A program made the translations under genes and the position numbers. Below are positions 1 through 6,408 of a stretch of 8,590 nucleotides of DNA, piece by piece. The notes under the pieces were generated by a model. The model worked only from the letters and a program-made list of their open reading frames with translations, had not been told where the DNA came from and made no database searches. Origin of the DNA: Gammaproteobacteria bacterium (GTDB taxonomy: Bacteria; Pseudomonadota; Gammaproteobacteria; Diplorickettsiales; Diplorickettsiaceae). The stretch's first letter is position 1, and each line of letters starts with the position of its first letter. The stretch is from positions 1-8,590 of the forward strand of contig JABDBU010000031.1 in the NCBI GenBank assembly GCA_013288455.1, written 5' to 3'.

Positions 1-436
1 ATTGATGTTAAATTTGGAAAAGCTTAGCAAAAAATATACGCTTGTTCTTCCATTGCATCCTCGAACACGAGATGCAATGAAAAGATACGGAATAATATTC
101 ACATCGCTATCTACACTAAAATTAATTGAACCGGTTGGCTACCTAACAATGAGCATGTTGGAAAAAAATGCTGCTATAATTATTACTGATTCAGGAGGGG
201 TTCAAAAGGAGGCATATTTTCATGGAGTTCCTTGCATTACGATACGTGATACAACAGAATGGCCGGAATTAATTGATGAAGGATGGAATTGTTTATGTTC
301 TAGTCTTGAATTTGATTTATTGTTGTATAAGGTAGAACGCATGGTTCAAAAAACAGGTGAGCGGCCTCAGCTTTATGGAAATGGAAATGCTGCTGTACAA
401 ATTGTAAAACACCTGTACAATTTTATAATAACGTGA
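1..436 (+). CDS. UDP-GlcNAc 2-epimerase family, WbpI/WecB-like (5'-truncated by window edge)
   Basis: C-terminal ~144 residues of a non-hydrolysing UDP-N-acetylglucosamine 2-epimerase family protein (GT-B fold, cytoplasmic, usually 360-380 aa). The frame is open to the left edge, so the gene starts outside the window and the ATG at 5 is not the start. Visible family signatures, numbered from the TTG codon at base 2, are VLPLHPRTR (about 15-23), PVGYL (44-48), the UDP-binding TDSGGVQKEA block (62-71, with S64 and E70) and RDTTEWPEL (82-90). A QLYGNG motif lies near the C-terminus. The form 'GGVQKEA...RDxTEW...QLYG' is closer to WbpI/WlbD, which makes UDP-ManNAc(3NAc)A from UDP-GlcNAc(3NAc)A, than to housekeeping WecB; the wbpABDE genes downstream favour that role. 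The exact substrate cannot be decided from the C-terminal half. The gene is AT-richer than the wbpA-E block. Stop is TGA at 434-436, with 59 bases to wbpA. Confidence 0.9.
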   Translation, partial: LMLNLEKLSKKYTLVLPLHPRTRDAMKRYGIIFTSLSTLKLIEPVGYLTMSMLEKNAAIIITDSGGVQKEAYFHGVPCITIRDTTEWPELIDEGWNCLCSSLEFDLLLYKVERMVQKTGERPQLYGNGNAAVQIVKHLYNFIIT

Positions 437-495
437 TATTCATTAAAGCCGCTGTTTTGTAGGTTTGCCGCACAAACTAAGGTAGCGCAGGACGA

Positions 496-1806
496 ATGTT
501 TAAAAAGGAATTGATTACGAGGCTTAAGGAGCGTAGAGCAGTACTGGGCATCGTGGGGATGGGGTATGTTGGTTTGCCACTGGCGTTACGTTTTTCTGAT
601 GTTGGTTTTCAAGTCATAGGATTTGATATCGATACAGAACGAGTCGATATGATAAATCGTGGCGAAAGTTATATTCGTCACATCCCAAAAGATAGACTAG
701 TCTTAGCAAAGCAGCATGGATTTAGGGCGACCGTAAATTATGCGGAAATAACTGCAACGGATGCATTAATTTTGTGTTTACCAACTCCACTCAATAAATA
801 TCGGGAACCTGATTTAAGCTATGTATTAGGGGGTATGGAGGCCTTGCTCCCTTATCTACACCAGGGTCAAATCCTTTCTTTAGAAAGTACCACGTATCCA
901 GGAACCACGGAAGAAGAACTGAAGCCGCGTATTGAACGGGCCGGTTTTAAGGTAGGAGTGGATTTTTTTCTTGTTTTTTCCCCGGAACGCGAGGACCCTG
1001 CTAACCAAAGCTTTCAGGCAGCAACCATTCCTAAGGTGTGCGGTGGCATTACACCGGACTGTTTGTTGGTAGGTGAGGCGCTGTACGAGCAGGTAGTGTT
1101 GCGTGTCGTTAAAGTGAGTTCGACACGTACAGCAGAAATTACTAAATTATTAGAAAATATTCACCGTGCCGTCAATATTGGCTTAATGAATGAACTTAAA
1201 CATCTTGCTTATGAGATGGATATTGATATTTTTGAAGTTATTCATGCCGCTGCTACAAAACCGTTTGGTTTTGTTCCCTATTATCCAGGTCCTGGTATTG
1301 GCGGCCATTGTATTCCTGTGGATCCATTTTATCTAACCTGGAAAGCGCGCGAATTTGGCATCCATACTCGCTTTATAGAGCTAGCAGGTCAAATCAATAG
1401 CAGTATGCCAGCTTGGGTTATTCGACGCTTAACAGCTGCTTTAAATCGTCACGGAAAGCCTATCCAAAATAGTAAAATTCTACTGTTGGGACTAGCGTAT
1501 AAGATAGATGTCGATGACATTCGCCAATCTCCCTCCCTTGACTTAATTAATCTGTTGTTAAAATCTGGTGCAAAGGTTGATTACTCAGATCCGTTTGTTC
1601 CTAAGTTGGGTCATTATCACGGTAAAAACTATGATATGGAAAGTATAGAGTTAACGCCAGAATGTATTGGAAAATATGATGCATTGTTATTGGCGACTTG
1701 TCACACAGCTTTTGATTACGAAATGATCCGTGAGTATGCGCAATTAATCATAGATACACGAGGTAAATTTCACGATATTAATATAGATACTATTATTAAA
1801 GCATAG
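496..1806 (+). CDS. wbpA: UDP-N-acetyl-D-glucosamine 6-dehydrogenase WbpA
   Basis: NAD-dependent nucleotide-sugar dehydrogenase that oxidises C6 of UDP-GlcNAc in two steps to UDP-GlcNAcA, the first committed step of diacetamido-uronic acid synthesis; cytoplasmic. The 436 residues equal the Pseudomonas WbpA length as I remember it. Seen in order: Rossmann motif GMGYVG (21-26) with acidic D44 ending the second strand; PTPLNKYREPD (96-106); ESTTYPGTTEEE (130-141); central helix with K217 and N221 (TKLLENIHRAVNIG); catalytic C272 in GGHCIPVDPFYL; C-terminal UDP-binding domain with DDIRQSPS. The PLNKYREPD and KPFGFVPYYPGPGIGGHC stretches separate the WbpA group from UDP-glucose dehydrogenases and from the WecC group. 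ATG 496 is the only start after an in-frame stop at 478-480. An AGGA at 489-492 lies only 3 bases upstream, closer than usual. wbpB follows closely, suggesting one operon. Confidence 0.96.
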   Translation: MFKKELITRLKERRAVLGIVGMGYVGLPLALRFSDVGFQVIGFDIDTERVDMINRGESYIRHIPKDRLVLAKQHGFRATVNYAEITATDALILCLPTPLNKYREPDLSYVLGGMEALLPYLHQGQILSLESTTYPGTTEEELKPRIERAGFKVGVDFFLVFSPEREDPANQSFQAATIPKVCGGITPDCLLVGEALYEQVVLRVVKVSSTRTAEITKLLENIHRAVNIGLMNELKHLAYEMDIDIFEVIHAAATKPFGFVPYYPGPGIGGHCIPVDPFYLTWKAREFGIHTRFIELAGQINSSMPAWVIRRLTAALNRHGKPIQNSKILLLGLAYKIDVDDIRQSPSLDLINLLLKSGAKVDYSDPFVPKLGHYHGKNYDMESIELTPECIGKYDALLLATCHTAFDYEMIREYAQLIIDTRGKFHDINIDTIIKA

Positions 1807-1832
1807 ATAATTTATGACGTTTTTTGAAAAAA
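1804..1832 (+). repeat. Junction block, copy 1 (wbpA/wbpB boundary)
   Basis: Starts at the wbpA stop TAG and reads A, TAATTTAT, then GACG, six T, G, six A. The last T of TAATTTAT also starts the shared TGAC. It resembles the block at 6377-6408 in the same position, just after a gene stop. Here it contains an out-of-frame ATG (1814) whose first codons read MTFFEK before a stop. Similarity was found by eye; low complexity makes chance possible. Confidence 0.4.
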
Positions 1833-1835
1833 TTC

Positions 1836-2912
1836 ATGGATAAACTTACTAAAATCGCTATTGTTGGCCTAGGTGCTGTATCAAAAAAGCACATCGCTGC
1901 TGTACGGAAATTTTCCACTGCGCTACAGTTAGTTGCGGTTGTCGATTCCAGAGCTGACCTTGTTAATAAAGTGAGCCAAGATCTAGGAGTGGCTGGGTTT
2001 GAGCAATTGGAGAAAATGTTTGAAGATACGGAAGTAGATATTGTCGTGCTTTGCACGCCTAACTGGTTACATGCACAACAGACCATACTGTGCATCAAGC
2101 ATGCCAAACATGTTGTGGTAGAAAAACCCATAGCAGTTGCATGGAATGATGGTTTAGCGGTGCAAAAAGCTGTGAAAAATTCAAAATTAAATTTATGGAT
2201 CGTACAGCAACATCGTGTTAATCCGGTTTTAAAATTATTGAAGCAAACGATTGATGCAAAAAATTTTGGACGGATTTTTCAAGTCAATATCAATGTTTTT
2301 TGGACTAGACTGCAAGCATACTATGATGCGGCTGCTTGGCGTGGATCCCGTATCATGGATGGTGGCGCATTAATGAATCAAGCCAGTCACACAGTCGATC
2401 TATTGCACTGGTTATTCGGTCCTGTGCAGACAATACAAGCGATGTGGGCAACTCAAGCGAGGCAAATAGAAACAGAGGATAGTTGTGTATTGAATATACG
2501 TTGGAAGCAGGGAACGTTAGGGTCTATGAATATCAGTACCTTGGTTTATCCAAGGAATCTAGAGACCTCTATTACCGTCATAGGTGAAAAAGGTACGGTG
2601 AAATTAACTGGTTTAGCCAGTCATGAAATTAGCCATTGGGAATTTGCTGATTTTACCATCGATGCAGAGGAGATCAGGAAAATTAACCAACAGGCAGCAC
2701 AGTTTGTGGAGCAGAGCCACTATCATTATTACGCTAATTTGATCGAAGAAATAACGAGCAAGACTAGCTTTTTGCCAGATGTTACGGAGGGATTAAAGAC
2801 ACTGGAGATTTTAATCGCGGCTCAGCAAGCAGCTATGACGGAAGTGACCGTACAATTGCCGTTAATGATAGAAACTGACGCGTGCATCAGGGATACACTA
2901 TACATTTCGTAA
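1836..2912 (+). CDS. wbpB: UDP-GlcNAcA 3-dehydrogenase, Gfo/Idh/MocA family (WbpB/WlbA)
   Basis: NAD-dependent oxidase of the Gfo/Idh/MocA family that oxidises C3 of UDP-GlcNAcA to the 3-oxo sugar, the substrate of WbpE. In Pseudomonas the two reactions are coupled, because 2-oxoglutarate formed by WbpE re-oxidises NADH bound to WbpB. From ATG 1836 the protein is 358 aa: Rossmann motif GLGAVS (11-16), TPNWLH, the family EKP motif (E96-K97-P98), and [16 protein letters not shown] with H185 in the catalytic helix. The sequence looks closer to Bordetella WlbA (about 350 aa) than to the shorter Pseudomonas WbpB (316 aa). Start: the frame is also open from TTG 1824, which would add MKKF; I chose ATG 1836 because [13 protein letters not shown] is a normal family N-terminus. 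Neither start has a Shine-Dalgarno sequence, so translation may be coupled to wbpA, which ends 29 bases upstream. The stop is one base before wbpD. Confidence 0.93.
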   Translation: MDKLTKIAIVGLGAVSKKHIAAVRKFSTALQLVAVVDSRADLVNKVSQDLGVAGFEQLEKMFEDTEVDIVVLCTPNWLHAQQTILCIKHAKHVVVEKPIAVAWNDGLAVQKAVKNSKLNLWIVQQHRVNPVLKLLKQTIDAKNFGRIFQVNINVFWTRLQAYYDAAAWRGSRIMDGGALMNQASHTVDLLHWLFGPVQTIQAMWATQARQIETEDSCVLNIRWKQGTLGSMNISTLVYPRNLETSITVIGEKGTVKLTGLASHEISHWEFADFTIDAEEIRKINQQAAQFVEQSHYHYYANLIEEITSKTSFLPDVTEGLKTLEILIAAQQAAMTEVTVQLPLMIETDACIRDTLYIS

Positions 2913-2913
2913 A

Positions 2914-3510
2914 ATGCATTATTACAAGCATGAAACCGCTATTGTGGATGAAGGTGCACAGATTGGCTTGAATTCAGCAATTTGGCATTGGACGCATGTT
3001 TCTGCGGGTGCCCGAATAGGAAGTGATTGTTCATTGGGTCAAAATGTGTTCATAGGAAATGCCGTTGTTATTGGTAACAAAGTAAAAATCCAAAACAACG
3101 TATCTGTTTATGATAGTGTCACGTTAGAGGAAGGCGTATTTTGTGGGCCTAGTATGGTTTTTACCAATGTTTACAATCCACGCGCTGTCATCGATCGTAA
3201 GCGCGAATACCGAGGCACTATGGTGAGAAAAGGAGCGACCTTGGGGGCTAACTGCACCATTATTTGTGGAGTAGAGATTGGCAGATATGCGTTTATTGGA
3301 GCGGGAAGCGTAATCAATCGCCAGGTACCGGATTATGCCTTAGTAGTGGGTGTACCGGGGCGTCAAATAGGTTGGATGAGTGAGCATGGTCAACGTTTGG
3401 ACTTGCCTCTACGGGGGCATGCCGATGTACTGTGCCAACATACCGGCCAGTGTTATCGGTTGATCGATAATCAATTGATTTTTTTAGCAGAAAATGGTGT
3501 ATCGCGTTAA
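2914..3510 (+). CDS. wbpD: UDP-GlcNAc3NA N-acetyltransferase WbpD/WlbB (left-handed beta-helix)
   Basis: Acetyl-CoA-dependent transferase that acetylates the 3-amino group made by WbpE, giving UDP-2,3-diacetamido-2,3-dideoxy-glucuronic acid. The 198 residues (WbpD is about 190) are built from hexapeptide repeats of a left-handed beta-helix, visible as runs such as [24 protein letters not shown] and VVIGNK. Family-specific blocks are [45 protein letters not shown] and [15 protein letters not shown]. The C-terminal tail carries a [10 protein letters not shown] element like the one ending WbpD/WlbB proteins. Such enzymes are trimers. ATG 2914 follows the wbpB stop (2910-2912) by one base and has no Shine-Dalgarno sequence, so expression probably depends on translational coupling. 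Its 3' end would overlap the longer possible start of wbpE. Confidence 0.95.
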   Translation: MHYYKHETAIVDEGAQIGLNSAIWHWTHVSAGARIGSDCSLGQNVFIGNAVVIGNKVKIQNNVSVYDSVTLEEGVFCGPSMVFTNVYNPRAVIDRKREYRGTMVRKGATLGANCTIICGVEIGRYAFIGAGSVINRQVPDYALVVGVPGRQIGWMSEHGQRLDLPLRGHADVLCQHTGQCYRLIDNQLIFLAENGVSR

Positions 3511-3520
3511 TGGGAAAAAT

Positions 3521-4630
3521 ATGTTATCGCTTGATTTAAATAAGCAATACCAGAGGATTAAGGAAAAAGTAGATAAACGGTTGCAAAAGGTCATTGACGA
3601 AGGTCAGTTTATTTTGGGGCCGGAGGTCGACGAATTAGAAAAACAGCTTACGTCATTCGTAGGAGTTAAGCATTGTGTCAGCGTTGGTAATGGTACTGAT
3701 GCGCTAATGATGGCATTGATGGCATTAAATGTACAACACGGAGATGAAGTCATTACCACGGCTTTTACCTTTGCTGCACCAGCAGAAGCGATTTGCTTGA
3801 TCGGTGCAATACCGGTGTTCGTTGACATTGATCCTAGTACCTACACCATGGATCCAGATGGTATTGAGCTTGCTATTACAGATAAAACAAAAGCCATTCT
3901 CGTCGTCAGCTTATTTGGCCAGTGTGCTGATTTTGATAGGATAAATCGACTGGCAGGTGAAAAAGGAATTCCAGTCATCGAAGATGCAGCACAGAGCTTT
4001 GGTGCCACTTACCAAGGGCGTTATTCTTGTAATTTGTCTAATATAGCTTGTACCAGTTTTTTTCCGTCAAAACCGTTAGCTTGTTATGGAGACGGTGGAG
4101 CTTGTTTTACAGATGATCCTGTTTTAGCGGCCAGGCTAAGACAAATTCGGGCACATGGGCAAACGGATCGTTATCAGCACGTTTCACTAGGTATGAATAG
4201 TCGCTTAGATACTTTGCAAGCAGCTGTTTTATTAGAAAAATTAACTATTTTTCCCGAAGAAATTGTGTGGCGTAATGAACTAGCTTTGGCTTATGGAGCG
4301 TCATTGAATGATGAGATAAAAGCACCAGTCGTTCGCTTCGATAATACTTGTGTTTTTGCCCAGTATACGGTAGAGGTTGCTAAACGGGATGAATTAAAAA
4401 ATTTTTTAAAAACACGACAGATCCCTGCAGTAATACATTATCCAAAACCTTTATATCAGCAGCTGGCTTTTCGGGATCGCTGTAAAATTGTTGGTAGTAT
4501 GCAACACACGGAATATGCAGTTTCCTGTGTGCTAAGTTTACCCATACATTCCTATATGGAAAAACAGGAAATTCGCTGCATTGTGGATGCGATCAATGAA
4601 TTTTATTTTCCAGTATGCGCTAATTTTTAA
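3521..4630 (+). CDS. wbpE: UDP-3-oxo-GlcNAcA aminotransferase WbpE/WlbC (PLP-dependent)
   Basis: DegT/DnrJ/EryC1 (fold type I) aminotransferase that transfers an amino group from glutamate to C3 of the 3-oxo-uronic acid made by WbpB. From ATG 3521 it has 369 aa. Seen: FILGPEVDELE; phosphate-binding GNGTDAL; VSLFGQCADFD; EDAAQSFGA with D155 (binds the PLP ring nitrogen) and Q158; and the Schiff-base lysine K184 in TSFFPSKPLACYGDGG, followed by HGQ and NSRLDTLQAA. Start: the frame is also open from ATG 3494, which would overlap wbpD by 17 bases and add nine residues. I chose 3521 because MLSLDLNKQYQRIK matches the usual N-terminus and puts the lysine at 184, next to the known Lys185 of Pseudomonas WbpE. 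A weak GGGAAAA precedes 3521. It completes the wbpABDE cassette. Confidence 0.94.
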   Translation: MLSLDLNKQYQRIKEKVDKRLQKVIDEGQFILGPEVDELEKQLTSFVGVKHCVSVGNGTDALMMALMALNVQHGDEVITTAFTFAAPAEAICLIGAIPVFVDIDPSTYTMDPDGIELAITDKTKAILVVSLFGQCADFDRINRLAGEKGIPVIEDAAQSFGATYQGRYSCNLSNIACTSFFPSKPLACYGDGGACFTDDPVLAARLRQIRAHGQTDRYQHVSLGMNSRLDTLQAAVLLEKLTIFPEEIVWRNELALAYGASLNDEIKAPVVRFDNTCVFAQYTVEVAKRDELKNFLKTRQIPAVIHYPKPLYQQLAFRDRCKIVGSMQHTEYAVSCVLSLPIHSYMEKQEIRCIVDAINEFYFPVCANF

Positions 4631-4639
4631 TTGTTTAAC

Positions 4640-4644
4640 GAGGA
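4640..4644 (+). promoter_or_regulatory. Ribosome binding site of the first SDR gene
   Basis: GAGGA lies 7 bases upstream of ATG 4652. It decides between two close ATGs: the one at 4648 is in another frame that soon meets a stop, while 4652 opens directly into the Rossmann motif. It is one of the few clear Shine-Dalgarno sequences in the window. Confidence 0.7.
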
Positions 4645-4651
4645 TTAATGA

Positions 4652-5587
4652 ATGAAGATTTTTATCACTGGAGGCGCGGGATTTATAGGCTCACATTTAG
4701 CGGATTGCTTTTTACAGCGAGGCGATCAGGTGCTTGTTATCGATAATTATGCAACAGGACGTCGTGATAATCTCACGCAGCATGCTTGCTTGAGGGTTGT
4801 AGAGGGAAGTATTGTGCAAGGATCCTTAGTCCAAGAACTTATGATAGATTACAAACCAGATCTCATTATTCATGCTGCTGCTTCCTACAAAGATTCAGAA
4901 AATTGGGAGGAAGATAGTAGAACCAATGTCCTTGGCACAGTCAATGTCATTCAGGCTGCTAAGAAGGCCAGATGTCCACGAATCGTTTACTTTCAAACGG
5001 CCTTGTGTTATGGATTGCAACCCAAAGAACAGCCTATTACCTTAGCTCATGTACTTGATTCAGGCAATAGTAGTTATGCCATTACAAAAACGAGTGCAGA
5101 ACAGTTTATTCAGTTATCGGGTTTAGATACTATTTCATTTCGTTTGGCCAATGCTTATGGTCCACGTAATATTAGTGGACCTTTACCTACTTTTTATCAA
5201 CGTTTATTAGAAGGAAAATCTTGTTTTGTGATGGATACAAGACGGGATTTTATTTATATCGACGATCTCGTTGATTGTGTTACAAAAGCCATTGATAAGG
5301 GCGTGCAAGGAATTTATCATATTTCTTCTGGATCAGATTATTCCATTCAAGAACTGTTTGATGCAACTATAAAAGCTATGTTTGTTGAACTTGTAAATCC
5401 AGTAGAACTTCGTTCAAGAAATCCAGACGATGCCTTTACTATCCTTCTTGATCCTAGTCGTACAGAAAATGACTTACAGTGGAAAATTAGTACACCATTA
5501 CAAGAGGGAATCAAAAAAACTATTCATTATTACCAAAAATATGGCATCACAGAAACCTATACACATTTACAGGGAGTTGAAGGTTAA
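4652..5587 (+). CDS. NAD-dependent sugar epimerase/dehydratase, extended SDR (WbmG-like)
   Basis: Extended short-chain dehydrogenase/reductase acting on a nucleotide sugar with bound NAD(H). Its 311 residues are typical. Seen: GGAGFIG (G7, G10, G13) with VIDNYATG ending the second strand; HAAASYKD (NAD-site loop); catalytic T116 in FQTALCYG, aligning with Ser124 of E. coli GalE; catalytic Y142 and K146 in SYAITK; RLANAYGPR; and RRDFIYIDDLV. The FQTALCYG and HAAASYKDSENW forms recall WbmG-type proteins of Bordetella O-antigen loci. That is from memory, not a search. The likely job is epimerising (probably C4) the UDP-diacetamido-uronic acid made by WbpABED, but a 4,6-dehydratase or reductase cannot be excluded. 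The catalytic T-Y-K set is intact. GC content falls along the gene towards its 3' end. The stop codon abuts the methyltransferase ATG. Confidence 0.82.
   Translation: MKIFITGGAGFIGSHLADCFLQRGDQVLVIDNYATGRRDNLTQHACLRVVEGSIVQGSLVQELMIDYKPDLIIHAAASYKDSENWEEDSRTNVLGTVNVIQAAKKARCPRIVYFQTALCYGLQPKEQPITLAHVLDSGNSSYAITKTSAEQFIQLSGLDTISFRLANAYGPRNISGPLPTFYQRLLEGKSCFVMDTRRDFIYIDDLVDCVTKAIDKGVQGIYHISSGSDYSIQELFDATIKAMFVELVNPVELRSRNPDDAFTILLDPSRTENDLQWKISTPLQEGIKKTIHYYQKYGITETYTHLQGVEG
5579..5583 (+). promoter_or_regulatory. Ribosome binding site of the methyltransferase, inside the preceding gene
   Basis: GAAGG lies 4 bases before ATG 5588 and inside the last codons of the preceding SDR gene. The stop TAA (5585-5587) directly touches the ATG, so the two genes are probably translationally coupled. 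Confidence 0.55.
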
Positions 5588-6379
5588 ATGTCATTTTTAC
5601 AGCTCGATATTGATGAAAAAAATTCAGAATATTGGAATGAATTATGTGGAAGTAGTGCAGCAAAATATTTAGGAATAACTGATTCTTCCAGAGAGTCCAT
5701 TGAAAAATTTGATAATTGGTATTTTTCTTTTTATCCTTATTTACAGGAAAATTACTTACAATTAGAAAAAATTTTAAACAAAAAAGTTTTAGAAATTGGT
5801 TTGGGTTATGGAACAGTTTCTCAATGGCTTGCAAAAAGCGCGCATTCATTTACTGGTATTGATATTGCAGAGGGACCTGTTAATTTTCTTAATCACCGCC
5901 TGAAACTTATGAAAAAACCATATAATGCATGTGTTATGTCAGCACATCAGCTAAATTTTCCTGATAATTGTTTTGATTTTGTTGTGTCAATTGGTTGTTT
6001 TCATCATACGGGAAATATAAAAAAATGTATTGATGAAGCATATCGCGTACTAGTTCCTGGAGGAATTTTGTTATTTATGTGTTATAACAAGCATTCATTC
6101 AGAGAATTTTGTCATCATCCAATTAAAACTTTTTTTTCTTTTTACGAGGAATTTTTAATTTTCGATAATAGTGATAGATTTCGATATGACAAAAACCTTA
6201 ATGGAAAAGAAGCGCCGTTTACAGAAGCGTCTTCAAAACGTGGGTTAGTGAATTTGTGTGAAAAATTTTCATTCTGTAAAATTAATGTAGAAAATATAGG
6301 TGGATCATATAGAAGATTTTTTATAAAGAATTTAGGAAGAATTTTTGGAACTGATCTTTATGTGCAGTGCATAAAGTAG
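5588..6379 (+). CDS. Class I SAM-dependent methyltransferase
   Basis: 263-residue methyltransferase with a Rossmann-like SAM fold. Seen: motif I VLEIGLGYGTVS (E69-x-G71-x-G73-x-G75), acidic D92 in FTGIDIAEGP (binds the SAM ribose), the adenine/acidic-loop region NFPDNCFDFVVSIGCFHH, and RVLVPGGILLF after it, as in Methyltransf_11 proteins. The N-terminus contains EYWNELCGSSAAKYLGI, a block I associate with methyltransferases found in sugar clusters next to SDRs like the gene that follows. The acceptor is not visible in the sequence. Given the neighbours it is probably the diacetamido-uronic sugar or a residue of the growing chain (O- or N-methylation), acting in the cytoplasm; there is no signal peptide or membrane segment. 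It is markedly AT-rich (12-14 G+C per 60 bases in the stretch 5701-5820) compared with wbpA-E. Ten bases lie between the stop and the GTG of the next gene. Confidence 0.85.
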   Translation: MSFLQLDIDEKNSEYWNELCGSSAAKYLGITDSSRESIEKFDNWYFSFYPYLQENYLQLEKILNKKVLEIGLGYGTVSQWLAKSAHSFTGIDIAEGPVNFLNHRLKLMKKPYNACVMSAHQLNFPDNCFDFVVSIGCFHHTGNIKKCIDEAYRVLVPGGILLFMCYNKHSFREFCHHPIKTFFSFYEEFLIFDNSDRFRYDKNLNGKEAPFTEASSKRGLVNLCEKFSFCKINVENIGGSYRRFFIKNLGRIFGTDLYVQCIK

Positions 6380-6408
6380 TAATTTATTGTGTTGACTTTT
6401 TTTGAAAA
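6377..6408 (+). repeat. Junction block, copy 2 (methyltransferase/SDR boundary)
   Basis: Starts at the methyltransferase stop TAG and reads TAATTTAT, TGTGT, TGAC, seven T, G, four A. The right part differs from copy 1 by one base (TGAC[G/T]TTTTTTGAAAA); five extra bases separate the two parts. Here it carries the GTG/TTG start and encodes the TFFEN of the SDR N-terminus in frame. Confidence 0.4.

Noticed and set aside
463..477. GTTTG/CAAAC inverted repeat as a terminator after the epimerase gene
   Set aside because: The stem is only 5 bp, has a low-GC core and no T-run after it; a rho-independent terminator is not supported.
1796..2131. 111-codon open frame on the - strand across the start of wbpB
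   Set aside because: It lies opposite a well-supported gene, shows no recognisable domain, and has Ser/Thr/Cys-rich composition typical of antisense shadows.
3604..3828. 74-codon open frame on the - strand within wbpE
   Set aside because: Shadow of the conserved aminotransferase coding strand; no family features and no start signals.
5430..5849. Short open frames on both strands (5430-5672 + and 5547-5849 -) at the SDR/methyltransferase junction
   Set aside because: They overlap genes with intact motifs, are Lys/Ile/Phe/Asn-rich as expected of AT-rich shadow frames, and match nothing I recognise.
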